64,000 nucleotides of DNA from Novosphingobium sp. (GTDB lineage: Bacteria > Pseudomonadota > Alphaproteobacteria > Sphingomonadales > Sphingomonadaceae). A program made the position numbers and the translations under genes. The notes beneath the pieces were generated by a model. That model saw only the letters and a list, made by a program, of their open reading frames with translations. It was not told the origin of the DNA and ran no database searches. Shown here in pieces: positions 1 to 8,144 of this stretch; position 1 is the first letter of the stretch, and each line of letters begins with the position of its first letter. Where the stretch lies: NCBI GenBank assembly GCA_016719755.1, contig JADJYM010000016.1:124001-188000 (forward strand), read 5' to 3'.

Positions 1-1
1 C

Positions 2-232
2 CGGTCCGAAGGCGGCGACCGCTCGATCCTGTTCTCGACCCTCGCCAACCTCCACCTGCTCGCCCGGTCGCGCTCTACCCGCGAAGCACTGGACGCCGCC
101 CGCGCCCGCCCGGTGATCCCCGCCCATCCCCGCCGCGAGGATCGCGGCGGCGAGGTCTGGGTCAGCATCCCGGAATCCTGCGGGTATCCGCTGTCACGGA
201 TGCGCTTCGCCGGGGTCATCGCAGGGAATTGA
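2..232 (+). CDS. C-terminal end of a NUDIX-like hydrolase, cut by the window edge
   Basis: Seventy-six sense codons run from the window edge to a TGA; the 5' part lies outside. The visible tail has the pattern LFSTLANLHLLAR, then RPVIPAHPRR, then WVSIPESCGYPLSR. This resembles the stretch that follows the NUDIX fold in long NUDIX hydrolases of the NUDT19 kind, where an aromatic/leucine-rich helix precedes a short strand ending in IPxxxGYP. The NUDIX box itself is not in view, so the catalytic residues cannot be checked and the family call rests only on this tail. It lies on the same strand as the TonB receptor, 85 bases upstream, but an apparent regulatory element separates the two, so they are probably not co-transcribed. 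Confidence 0.4.
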   Translation, partial: RSEGGDRSILFSTLANLHLLARSRSTREALDAARARPVIPAHPRREDRGGEVWVSIPESCGYPLSRMRFAGVIAGN

Positions 233-244
233 CGTCCCATCATT

Positions 245-263
245 AAACATCTACCTATGTTAA
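245..263 (+). promoter_or_regulatory. candidate operator, AAACATCTA-N6-TTAA, before the TonB receptor
   Basis: The element AAACATCTA, six bases, then TTAA sits about 55 bases before the receptor start. It lies inside an imperfect palindrome in which AACAT and ATGTT flank six bases. Read on the other strand it is TTAA-N6-TAGATGTTT, which recurs exactly in those 13 positions upstream of the flavoprotein gene that ends at 4112. A shared transcription factor site is the simplest reading. No regulator in the window can be assigned to it. Confidence 0.4.
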
Positions 264-317
264 ATGAACAGCCTGAACGTCAGGCGTCCAGATCATAACC
301 TCGGGAGGAGCAAAGCC

Positions 318-2720
318 ATGAAAAGACTATCCATCACCAGCAAGGCGCTGTTTGCCCTGTCGCTCGGCACGGCATTGTCGAGTCCGGTTCTCGCTCAGGC
401 TGAGGCAGAGGATGACCAGGCCGGCATTGCCGACATCGTCGTCACTGCGCGCAAGACCGAGGAAAGCTTGCAGACCACCCCGGTTGCCGTCAGCGCCTTT
501 TCCGGCGCGGACCTTGAAAAGCAGCAGATCGTGGGCGTGACCCAGCTGCAGACGGCCACCCCGAACCTCAACTTCTCCAGCGCCGTGGCCCAACCCGGCT
601 CGGCCACCATCTTCATGCGCGGCCAGGGCTCGTCCGACGGCCTGATGGCGATCGACCAGGCGATCGGCGCCTATGTCAACGGCGTCTACCTTGCCCGTTC
701 GACCGGCGGGGCCTTCGACATGGTCGACATCCAGCGCGTCGAAGTGCTGCGCGGGCCGCAGGGCACCCTGTTCGGCCGCAACACTACCGGCGGCGCAATC
801 AACATCATTCCCAACGAGCCGACCGGTGAACTGGGCGGATCGCTGCGCGCCGACGCGGGCAACTACAAGACCTTCCTGGTTCGCGGCGTTCTCAACGTCC
901 CGATCAGCGGCGATGACATCGGCCTGCGCGTGGCCGCGCAGCACCGCGAGCATGGCGGCTATGGACGCGACCTGGTGGATGGCCAGCCACTTAACGACGC
1001 CAATTCCGAATATATCCGCGCCACGCTGAAGTTCGCGCCTGCGGGCAGCGGCTTCAAGGCGCTGCTCAGCTATGACTGGTCCGACTTCGTCAACAATGGC
1101 GAGCTGGTCGGACTTGGGCATATTGCCAGCTCTGCGGCCACCCGTGACACGCTGGTTGCGGTCTGCAACGGCAATGCCCCGATCGCCGCGCTCAACGCGC
1201 TGCAACCGCTGTGCTCGCCCGCCGCGCGGGGCACGATGGCGAAGTTCGTCTATGGCGGCCCGGGCGGCCAGAGCGACATCTATGCCGTCAACCAAAACGT
1301 CGCGTCCTATGGCAAGTCGCGCTCCAGCGGCTTTACCGGGATTCTCGAATACGAGTTCTCCGAGGCGGCGCGGATCAAGTCGACCACCGCCTGGCGGCGG
1401 GTCGATCTGGATTCGCTCAGCGACAACGACGGCACCCCTTTCCACTTTACCGGCGGCTTCACCGGATCGTTCGGCAACCGCATCAAGCAGCGCCAGTTCA
1501 GCCAGGAACTTCAGCTGTCTGGCAAGCTCAGCATGGTCGAATACATCCTGGGCGGGTTCTACTTTGTCGAAAACGGCTCCGACGTGTCGCGAAGCGGCAG
1601 CCTGTTTCCGCTGAGCACCGCGATCGGCTTCAACGATGCCACCGTACGCAACCGCAGCGCTGCCGGGTTCGGCCAGCTGATCTTCAACGCGACCGATGCC
1701 CTGCGCATCACTGCGGGCCTGCGCTACACCTCGGACAAACGCGGGATCGAATGGCGCAACCGCAACGAGAGCTTCACCACCGGGGTGCAGACCTCCTCGC
1801 TGCCCGCCAACCTGCTGGATGGCGATCCCAACGATCCGTTCCGGGTCACCCGCAGCCGCACCTACACCTACTGGTCGTGGCTGGGTTCGGTCGACTACAA
1901 GTTCAGCGACAGCCTGTTCGCCTATGCCAAGGTCAGCCGCTCGCAGCGTTCGGGCGGGTTCAACACCCGGATCACGGGCGGCGCGATCCCGCCGATCAGC
2001 TTCCTGCCGGAACGGGTGACCGACTATGAACTGGGCCTCAAGCTCGATCTGTTCGACGGCAAGGGCCGGATCAACCTGGCTGCGTTCAATTCAAATGTCG
2101 ACAACGTGCAGCGCAACGTGATCGGGGTAATTGGCACGACGCTGACCTCCGGGATCGACAATGCCGCCAAGGCGCGCCTGCGCGGCCTGGAACTGGAGGC
2201 AACCTTCAAGCCGGTCCAGGGCCTGACCCTGGGTGGGACGCTGGGCTATACCGACGCCAAGTACACCAAATTCATCAACAGCATCGATCTGACCGACTGG
2301 AGCGATACCAAGTTCCCCTATGCACCGAAGTACACCCTGTCGATTAAGGCCGATTACGAGCAGCCGGTCGGGGATGGCACGCTCAAGCTCCATGCCGATT
2401 ACGGCTGGCGCTCGGAACAGTGGTCGACCGCGATGGCCCTGCCCGCCTCGGCGCGCACCGGGCTGACCGCCGACCAGATCGCGGCTGGCAACAAGGCACT
2501 GCAGGATACCGCGCTGCTCCCCAGCTACGGGCTGCTCAATGCCCGGATCGCCTATCAATTCGACAAGCCGAACGTGGAGATCGCGTTCTATGCCCAGAAC
2601 ATCACCAAGACGAAGTATTTCACGCGCCTGCTGGCGCTGGAGAACACGCCGTTTGGCCTGACCTCCTATATGCCGGGCGATCCCCGCACCTACGGGGTCA
2701 GCGCTTCGATCAAGTTCTGA
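318..2720 (+). CDS. TonB-dependent outer-membrane receptor
   Basis: An 800-residue outer-membrane active transporter of the family sphingomonads use for hydrophobic nutrients. A signal peptide covers about residues 1-27 and ends SSPVLAQA. It is followed by a TonB-box-like DIVVTARK near 39-46, a plug domain with the conserved VEVLRGPQGTLFGRNTTGG at roughly 139-158, and a long beta-barrel that ends in the usual C-terminal phenylalanine (SASIKF). Length is normal for the family and no frameshift is seen. The ATG at 318 is chosen because GGGAGGAG lies seven bases upstream; an ATG at 264 would only add residues before the signal peptide. A hairpin terminator follows, so the gene is probably a single transcript. 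Substrate is unknown; the catabolic neighbours suggest import of a lipophilic carbon source. Confidence 0.93.
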   Translation: MKRLSITSKALFALSLGTALSSPVLAQAEAEDDQAGIADIVVTARKTEESLQTTPVAVSAFSGADLEKQQIVGVTQLQTATPNLNFSSAVAQPGSATIFMRGQGSSDGLMAIDQAIGAYVNGVYLARSTGGAFDMVDIQRVEVLRGPQGTLFGRNTTGGAINIIPNEPTGELGGSLRADAGNYKTFLVRGVLNVPISGDDIGLRVAAQHREHGGYGRDLVDGQPLNDANSEYIRATLKFAPAGSGFKALLSYDWSDFVNNGELVGLGHIASSAATRDTLVAVCNGNAPIAALNALQPLCSPAARGTMAKFVYGGPGGQSDIYAVNQNVASYGKSRSSGFTGILEYEFSEAARIKSTTAWRRVDLDSLSDNDGTPFHFTGGFTGSFGNRIKQRQFSQELQLSGKLSMVEYILGGFYFVENGSDVSRSGSLFPLSTAIGFNDATVRNRSAAGFGQLIFNATDALRITAGLRYTSDKRGIEWRNRNESFTTGVQTSSLPANLLDGDPNDPFRVTRSRTYTYWSWLGSVDYKFSDSLFAYAKVSRSQRSGGFNTRITGGAIPPISFLPERVTDYELGLKLDLFDGKGRINLAAFNSNVDNVQRNVIGVIGTTLTSGIDNAAKARLRGLELEATFKPVQGLTLGGTLGYTDAKYTKFINSIDLTDWSDTKFPYAPKYTLSIKADYEQPVGDGTLKLHADYGWRSEQWSTAMALPASARTGLTADQIAAGNKALQDTALLPSYGLLNARIAYQFDKPNVEIAFYAQNITKTKYFTRLLALENTPFGLTSYMPGDPRTYGVSASIKF

Positions 2721-2752
2721 TCGGCGCAGGCCCGAATCGAGCTTCGCAAAAC

Positions 2753-2783
2753 AAGGGGCAGCGCCAATGCCGCTGCCCCTTTG
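2753..2783 (+). terminator. rho-independent-type terminator after the TonB receptor
   Basis: A perfect 11-bp stem, AAGGGGCAGCG paired with CGCTGCCCCTT, closes a seven-base loop about 30 bases after the receptor stop. Only a short T run (TTT) follows, so the U-tract is weak, but the stem is strong and well placed. Confidence 0.65.
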
Positions 2784-2900
2784 AGCATGTGCGGCGCATA
2801 CAGCCGCGAAAGACGTGGGGTCGTCGGATGAACCGCGATCGGGCAGGGACGAAGGCGATACAGTGACCGACCTGCTCAACCGCCCGCATGGAATACGACC

Positions 2901-4115
2901 GTGACAGCATCCCCGGCTTCAAACCTGCGCAGCCTTGGCATCCTGTTCGCCGCAACCATGGCGATCGCGATTGCCGGGGTGCACTATCACGTGGTCGGGG
3001 CGATGGTGAAACCGCTGGGCGAGGCCTATGGCTGGTCGCGCGGCGACATCGCGTTTGCGCTGACCATTTCCAGCGTGATCCACCCCTTCACCAATGTCGT
3101 GGTCGGCCTGCTGGTCGACCGCTTCAGCGCCCGCAGCATCGCCCTGCCGGGGATCGCCGGCTTTGCCGCGGGGCTGGCGGGAATCGGGCTGGCGGGCGGG
3201 CCGATCTGGACCTGGTACGCCGCCTACGTCGGCTTCAGCGTGCTGGGCGCGGGGGCCAGCAGCGTGGTCTTCACCAAGCTGATCGTCGAGAATTTCAGCA
3301 AGCGCCGCGGCCTTGCGCTCGCCACCTCGCTGGCCGGGGCGGGGGTGCTGGTCAGCACGATCCCGGGCATCGTGCTGGCGCTGGAGCAGGCCGTGGGCGT
3401 CAAGGGGGTCTATCCCGCGCTGGCCGCCTGCGCCTTCGTGCTGATGTTCGTGCCTGCCTGGGCATTCCTGCCGCGCGGGGCCGCCACCGTCCCGGCTCGC
3501 GCCGCAACGGGCCAGGGCAAGGCCGAATTCCTTGAGGTGATCCGCTCTGGCGTGCTGTGGCGGCTGGCGGCGGCCTTCCTGTTCGTGGCGGCCTGCGTGG
3601 GCACCTTCATCGTCCACTTGCAGCCGATGCTGGCCGATGCCGGACTGACGCGCGCGCAGGCCGCGCAGGTTGCGCTGTTCATCGGCCCGGCGATGATCGC
3701 CGGGCGGCTGGGAACGGGCGTCCTGTTCGATCTGCTGCCGACCCGGCTGGTGGCCGCCTGCGCCTTCAGCCTGCCCGCCTTCGCCTGCCTGTGGCTGTGG
3801 GCCGTACCGCTGGACTTCGCCAGCGCCAGCCTGCTCGCCGTGCTGATCGGCGTGGGCATGGGCAGCGAGGTCGACGTGGTCGCCTATCTGTCGAGCCGCT
3901 ACTTCGGGACGCGCCGCTATGGCCTGGTCTTCGCGATCCTGATCAGCGTCTACGGCTTTGCTGTCGGCACCTCGTCGTGGCTCGCGGGCAAGGCTTTCGA
4001 CCGGCTGGGCAGCTATGACGCGACCCTGCTGGCCCTGACCGGCGGGGTGGTGCTGGCAGTGCTGCTGGTCATCTCGATCGGACGCCCGCCCGCGGTGGAG
4101 GTTGAAACCGCCTAG
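2901..4115 (+). CDS. MFS transporter, 12-helix type
   Basis: A 404-residue integral membrane protein with about twelve hydrophobic helices and a short soluble loop near residues 192-208. It is a major facilitator of the monocarboxylate/oxalate-formate antiporter style, carrying small molecules across the inner membrane. The N-terminal half has the VDRFSARSIALPG loop between helices 2 and 3, the place of the family's motif A. The start is a GTG with only a weak ribosome site, so the exact N-terminus is uncertain. Its stop codon overlaps the stop of the convergent flavoprotein gene in a CTAG. Standing next to a TonB receptor, it could be the inner-membrane step for the same substrate or an exporter of an intermediate; the sequence does not decide between these. 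Confidence 0.88.
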   Translation: MTASPASNLRSLGILFAATMAIAIAGVHYHVVGAMVKPLGEAYGWSRGDIAFALTISSVIHPFTNVVVGLLVDRFSARSIALPGIAGFAAGLAGIGLAGGPIWTWYAAYVGFSVLGAGASSVVFTKLIVENFSKRRGLALATSLAGAGVLVSTIPGIVLALEQAVGVKGVYPALAACAFVLMFVPAWAFLPRGAATVPARAATGQGKAEFLEVIRSGVLWRLAAAFLFVAACVGTFIVHLQPMLADAGLTRAQAAQVALFIGPAMIAGRLGTGVLFDLLPTRLVAACAFSLPAFACLWLWAVPLDFASASLLAVLIGVGMGSEVDVVAYLSSRYFGTRRYGLVFAILISVYGFAVGTSSWLAGKAFDRLGSYDATLLALTGGVVLAVLLVISIGRPPAVEVETA

Positions 4116-5119
4116 TCCGCCTTCGCGTCAAGCGCCCGATCGACCAGCCGGGCAACCTCGGCATAGCTGGGCGCCTCGCAGGCGGCGACGTATTCGGCGC
4201 GCAGGCGGCGGACGAGCTGCGCAATGGTGGGGACATCGTCGATCAGGTCGATCCCCTGCCCGGCGGACCAGACGTTCTTCCATGGCCGCACTCCCTCGGG
4301 CAGATGTGCGTTGCCGCCGTGGAAGCCGGCCGCCCTGGGCAGGTCCTTGGGATCGAGCCCCATGCGCTCCATCGAAGGGACCAGCCAGTTGGCGGCCACC
4401 CCGGTCAGCCGGGGCGTGAACATCAGATCCTCGCTGTGGCATTCGACCAGCATCCGCTGATAGTCCGCGTCCATCGCCGCTTCCTGCGTGGCGATGAAGC
4501 GCGTGCCCATATAGGCCAGGTCCGCCCCCAGGATCTCCGCCGCGCGGATTGCCGCGCCGGTGGAGATCGACCCCGCCATCAGCAGCGTGCCGGAAAAGAT
4601 CGCGCGAATGCGCGGGATCAGCACCAGATGGCCGATATTGCCCGAATGGCCGCCCCCGCCCGCACCTACGCAGGTCAGCCCGTCGACCCCCGCCGCAATC
4701 GCCTTTTCGGCGAAGCGGAACGAGGTGACATCATGGAAAATGCGCCCGCCGAAATCGTGAACCCGCTTCGCCAGTTCGGAAGGATTGCCCGCCGCGCTGA
4801 TGATGATGTCCACCCCGTATCGGCCGCACAGTTCAAGGTGCCGGGTCAGCTCGTCCGCCTCCATCCGGGTGGCGAGGTTGACCGCGAGCGGCCCGATCCG
4901 CGCGGCCGGATTGGCCTCGGCATGGGCATCCAGCTCCTCGCGGATCTCTTTCAGCCAGCTTTCGAACAGTTCGAAGCTGCGGGCGTTCTGGCGCGGCAGC
5001 GCGCCGACCAGTCCGGCCTTGCAGGCTTCCTTGACCATGGCCGGCTTGCTGACCAGGAACATCGGCGCACATACTGCGGGCAGGGTCAGGCGGCTGGCAA
5101 GGGCGGGATCGAGAGCCAT
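4112..5119 (-). CDS. nitronate monooxygenase-like FMN flavoprotein
   Basis: A 335-residue TIM-barrel flavoprotein of the 2-nitropropane dioxygenase/nitronate monooxygenase superfamily. The FMN-phosphate and active-site segment GAGGGGHSG is at 152-160, with the family histidine at 158. It is followed by the LLMAGSIST strand near 179-187 and YMGTRFIATQEA near 203-214. True nitronates are unlikely substrates in this setting: relatives such as actinobacterial IpdC act in steroid ring degradation, so a role as flavin reductase or oxidase on a CoA-bound ring intermediate is possible. A paralogue with the same segment lies at 58180-59112. The gene is convergent with the MFS gene. A TTAA-N6-TAGATGTTT element lies 33-51 bases upstream of its start and is shared with the TonB receptor. 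Confidence 0.85.
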   Translation of the reverse strand: MALDPALASRLTLPAVCAPMFLVSKPAMVKEACKAGLVGALPRQNARSFELFESWLKEIREELDAHAEANPAARIGPLAVNLATRMEADELTRHLELCGRYGVDIIISAAGNPSELAKRVHDFGGRIFHDVTSFRFAEKAIAAGVDGLTCVGAGGGGHSGNIGHLVLIPRIRAIFSGTLLMAGSISTGAAIRAAEILGADLAYMGTRFIATQEAAMDADYQRMLVECHSEDLMFTPRLTGVAANWLVPSMERMGLDPKDLPRAAGFHGGNAHLPEGVRPWKNVWSAGQGIDLIDDVPTIAQLVRRLRAEYVAACEAPSYAEVARLVDRALDAKAD

Positions 5120-5149
5120 GGGTCCTCCGGCCGGCTGTCCGGCATTTTC

Positions 5150-5170
5150 GGTTAAATCGTCTAGATGTTT
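5150..5170 (-). promoter_or_regulatory. candidate operator, TTAA-N6-TAGATGTTT, before the flavoprotein gene
   Basis: GGTTAAATCGTC followed by TAGATGTTT lies just upstream of the flavoprotein gene's start. On the opposite strand it gives AAACATCTA-N6-TTAA, the same element in the same orientation to its gene as at 245-263. The first ten bases, GGTTAAATCG, also recur at 59161-59170 before the paralogous flavoprotein gene. Confidence 0.4.
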
Positions 5171-5196
5171 CTACAAGCGGATTCAGGCCCGGCTTG

Positions 5197-6186
5197 TCAA
5201 GCGTCGCGGCGCGTCCGCCGCGCCGCGCGGTGGCGTTTCCGCCAGGCGCCCGGCGTGGCGCCAGTCAGCCGCACGAACACCTGCCGGAATGAGGGCACGT
5301 CCGCGTAACCGACCAGCTGGGCGATCTCGGTCACCGAACGGCTGGTTTCCGCGAGCATCGAGGCGGCGGCATCGATCCGGTTGCGCTGGACGAATGCGCG
5401 CGGGCTGGCGCTGCCCGCGTCGCGGAACCGGCGGATCAGCGACTGGTGGCTGACCCCGAGATCCCGGGCAAGGTCGGCGATCCGGAAGCTGCGGGTGAAC
5501 CGCTCGCGAATCCACAGCTGGGCGCGCGCAACCAGCGGATCGAGCGGCGCCGAAAGCGGCCCGGCGGCGTCCCCGGGCGGTTCGCGCATGGCAATGCTGC
5601 GCCCCAGCGTGAGCGAGAAGCCTTCCGCGAACAGCCGCGCAACCAGCGCCGCGTTGTCGGCGTCGCGGCTGCAGGTCCACAGGTTGTCAGTGCGGCGGAT
5701 CGCGGCGTCGACATCGGCCTGGACGCGCGGAAACAGCCGCCGCATCGCTCCCACCAGGCGGGGCGGCACCGCGCAGGGCTGACCATCGAGCAGCCCGGCA
5801 GCGGCAAGGTGGAACGCGCTTGCCCCGCAGGCGCCGATCGCGATCCCTTCTGCCGCGCGCGCCCGCAGCCAGGCGTGCAGCGCGGCGCAGTGCCCCAGCA
5901 CTTGCGGCAGGTGGTCAGGGTCCGGCAGCTGGAACGCGGGCAGGTAGACGATCCGGGGATCGCCCAGCTGCTCCAGCTGGCAATCGGCCGGAAAGCGCCG
6001 CGCGCCGACCAGCTCGATCCCGCCCGAGCGCGCCGGGGCGATCATCAGCGCGGTCTGCATCCGGGCATAGTCCCCCAGCGCCGCATTGGTCGCGAACACC
6101 TCGCCCAGACGGGCATGGGCATCGACCATCGCGCCAAGGCTGGCAACATAGCCGGGCGGGGTGACGATCACGGCAATCTGGGCCAC
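5197..6186 (-). CDS. GlxA-type AraC-family transcriptional regulator (DJ-1/PfpI domain plus HTH)
   Basis: A 329-residue regulator with the GlxA architecture. An N-terminal DJ-1/PfpI-like domain covers about residues 1-195, with a cysteine at the nucleophile-elbow position (GACGAS, Cys120). A C-terminal AraC helix-turn-helix pair covers about 218-318, with IADLARDLGVSHQSLIRRF as the first HTH and VTEIAQLVGYADVPSFRQVF as the second. Such proteins usually sense a small ligand through the N-terminal domain and activate neighbouring genes. It is divergent from the PhyH-family dioxygenase gene across about 140 bases that hold an AT-rich stretch (TAATTTTACCGGCTTATATT), the likely control region for both. 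The ligand is unknown. Confidence 0.88.
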   Translation of the reverse strand: MAQIAVIVTPPGYVASLGAMVDAHARLGEVFATNAALGDYARMQTALMIAPARSGGIELVGARRFPADCQLEQLGDPRIVYLPAFQLPDPDHLPQVLGHCAALHAWLRARAAEGIAIGACGASAFHLAAAGLLDGQPCAVPPRLVGAMRRLFPRVQADVDAAIRRTDNLWTCSRDADNAALVARLFAEGFSLTLGRSIAMREPPGDAAGPLSAPLDPLVARAQLWIRERFTRSFRIADLARDLGVSHQSLIRRFRDAGSASPRAFVQRNRIDAAASMLAETSRSVTEIAQLVGYADVPSFRQVFVRLTGATPGAWRKRHRAARRTRRDA

Positions 6187-6326
6187 GGCTGCCTCTCTGA
6201 TAATTTTACCGGCTTATATTGTTCAAAACGCCCCTTGTTGTCGAGCCGTGCTGCGGCACAATCAGCGGGCAAGGCTGCAGTGCGACCCCAGATCGCCCGC
6301 AGTGCGGAGAACTGAAAGGATCCGTC

Positions 6327-7310
6327 ATGGTAGTTGAATCGATCTCGATGCCGGGGGCGAAAGACCTCGACAGCACCACCATCACGCCCCGGCGCGAGCT
6401 GGAGGACTGCAACCACCTGCTGGACGATCACGCCGCCCTGATGCGCTTCCATGACGAACAGGGCTATATCCTGCTGCGCGGGGTGCTCGATCCCGCATCG
6501 GTGGAGGAAACCCGCAAGGCGATGTTCGCGGTGATGGAACGCCACGGCCTGATCGAGCCGGGCAACACCGACGGCACCTGGACCGGCAAGCCGTTTCCCG
6601 GCGGCATGGAGGAAAGCCCCGAGTTTTCCGGCATCGCGCGGCGGCTGATCGAAAATCCGGCCAACCAGAAACTGATGGAAAAGATCCTGGGTGAACCGGC
6701 CTGCATCATCCCGATCGTGCAGTACCGCACCTATCCGCCGGGCGGCTCGATCACCGGCGCCCACCAGGACGGGTTCTACAGCCCGGGGATCAGGAACTAC
6801 AAGCCGGTCTGGACCACGCTGACCCCCTGCCCGCGCGAGGTTGGCGGGCTGATGGTGGCGGTCGGTCAGTGCAACCGCGGCTTCCTCCACAACCTGGCCA
6901 AGACCCCCAGCCCGATCCCCGAAGGCGTGATCCCCGAGGACAGCTGGGCGACCACCGACTACTATCCCGGTGACGTGCTGATCCTCAATCCCTATGCGCC
7001 GCACGCCTCGATGCCCAACACGTCGAAGTACTGCCGGGTGACGCTCGACACCCGGGTCCAGTCCGCCGCCGATCCGCGCGTCCTGCTGGCCGACATCGTC
7101 TCGGCCAGCCCGGATGCGATCACGGTGCGCGACCTTGCGGGCGCGGAGCGGACCTTCACGGTGGATGATGACACCTTCATCCGCATCGAGCATCCGGGGG
7201 TGCGCCAGAAGCGCGCGGACTATGTCCCCAGCGCCCCGGCGGGCAAGCGGATCGTCGTCGTGTTCGACGGCAACCACGCCGAAACCCTGCGCCGCGCCTC
7301 GGACAACTGA
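6327..7310 (+). CDS. phytanoyl-CoA dioxygenase (PhyH) family protein
   Basis: A 327-residue non-haem iron(II)/2-oxoglutarate-dependent oxygenase of the PhyH family. These enzymes hydroxylate branched or cyclic acyl chains and other natural products. The iron ligands fit His146 and Asp148 in GAHQDGF and His226 in PYAPHASMP, with Arg237 or Arg243 available for the 2-oxoglutarate carboxylate. The ATG at 6327 is preferred because GAAAGGA lies six bases before it; upstream in-frame codons have no ribosome site. It is transcribed away from the AraC-type regulator, which probably controls it. Its tail nearly meets the convergent SDR operon (15-base gap). In this setting alpha-hydroxylation of a branched side-chain acid or ring hydroxylation is plausible; the substrate is not known. 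Confidence 0.86.
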   Translation: MVVESISMPGAKDLDSTTITPRRELEDCNHLLDDHAALMRFHDEQGYILLRGVLDPASVEETRKAMFAVMERHGLIEPGNTDGTWTGKPFPGGMEESPEFSGIARRLIENPANQKLMEKILGEPACIIPIVQYRTYPPGGSITGAHQDGFYSPGIRNYKPVWTTLTPCPREVGGLMVAVGQCNRGFLHNLAKTPSPIPEGVIPEDSWATTDYYPGDVLILNPYAPHASMPNTSKYCRVTLDTRVQSAADPRVLLADIVSASPDAITVRDLAGAERTFTVDDDTFIRIEHPGVRQKRADYVPSAPAGKRIVVVFDGNHAETLRRASDN

Positions 7311-7325
7311 GGCGTCAGCGCCGGG

Positions 7326-8144
7326 TCAGACCTCCACGTCCTTGTTCTTGTGATGCAGGTAGGTCAGCAGGCCGATCGGAATGCGGCTGCCGCCGTTGAC
7401 CGGGATCACCGTGCCCGACACCCATGAGGATTCATCGCTCAGCAGATAGACCGCCAGCGGGCCAACATCGTCGACCACGCCCAGCCGCTGCAAGGGCACC
7501 GTCTCGATCTGGCGCCTGCGGCGCGACGGGTTGGTCATCGACTGGGAAGTCTCGGTCAGCACCACCCCCGGCGCGATGGCGTTGACCCGGATGCCAAGGT
7601 GCCCCCATTCGGTCGCCGCCGTCGCGGTGAGGCTGTCCACCCCCGCCTTGGCCGCGCCGTACTGCGCGGTTGGCGGGCAGGGCATCGAGCCCGAGCGCGA
7701 CGACAGGTTGACGATGCTTCCGCCGCGCCCGACCATGGCCCGTGCCGCCGCCTGCATGGCGAAGAAGGTCCACTTGAGGTTGAGGTCGACCACCCGGTCC
7801 CACTGGCCCTCGTCCAGGTCGATCATTGGCCCGACATCGCCCGCCGAGGCGCTGCCCGCGTTGTTGACCCAGCCGTCGATCGCGCCGAACCGGGCCTCGG
7901 TCTTGCGCACGATCTCGTCAATCGCACCCGGCGAAGTGATGTCGCCCGGAATGACGAGGTGATCCACCCCCAGCGCGCCGAGTTCACGCGCGGTATCGAG
8001 CAGCGGATCGGGCGAGCGCCCGGTTATCACCACATTGGCCCCGGCCCGCGCGCAGGCCCGGGCGATGCCCCGCCCGATCCCCCGGCCGCCGCCGGTGATG
8101 ACCACTGTTTTGTCCGCAAGCGAAAACATCGGTTGCTCCATCAT
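7326..8144 (-). CDS. SDR-family oxidoreductase (last gene of the seven-gene operon)
   Basis: A classical short-chain dehydrogenase of about 272 residues: TGGGRGIG cofactor loop at 17-24, NNAG at 94-97, catalytic Ser149 and the YGAAK pair Tyr162/Lys166. It ends in a charged tail after the usual NGG segment, which is longer than the norm. It should interconvert a secondary alcohol and ketone with NAD(P). Its start overlaps the preceding SDR stop (ATGATGG). Translation may instead begin 15 bases later at the ATG at 8129, which has GGAG six bases upstream. It is the last of seven tightly linked minus-strand genes led by an acyl-CoA dehydrogenase, so the substrate is probably a CoA-bound or ring hydroxyl in the same pathway. 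Confidence 0.9.
   Translation of the reverse strand: MMEQPMFSLADKTVVITGGGRGIGRGIARACARAGANVVITGRSPDPLLDTARELGALGVDHLVIPGDITSPGAIDEIVRKTEARFGAIDGWVNNAGSASAGDVGPMIDLDEGQWDRVVDLNLKWTFFAMQAAARAMVGRGGSIVNLSSRSGSMPCPPTAQYGAAKAGVDSLTATAATEWGHLGIRVNAIAPGVVLTETSQSMTNPSRRRRQIETVPLQRLGVVDDVGPLAVYLLSDESSWVSGTVIPVNGGSRIPIGLLTYLHHKNKDVEV

Noticed and set aside
327-1445. Long minus-strand open frame (372 codons) opposite the TonB receptor
   Set aside because: It lies wholly antisense to an intact receptor, has a low-complexity Arg/Ala/Gly-rich composition and no family pattern; GC-rich codon use produces such shadows.
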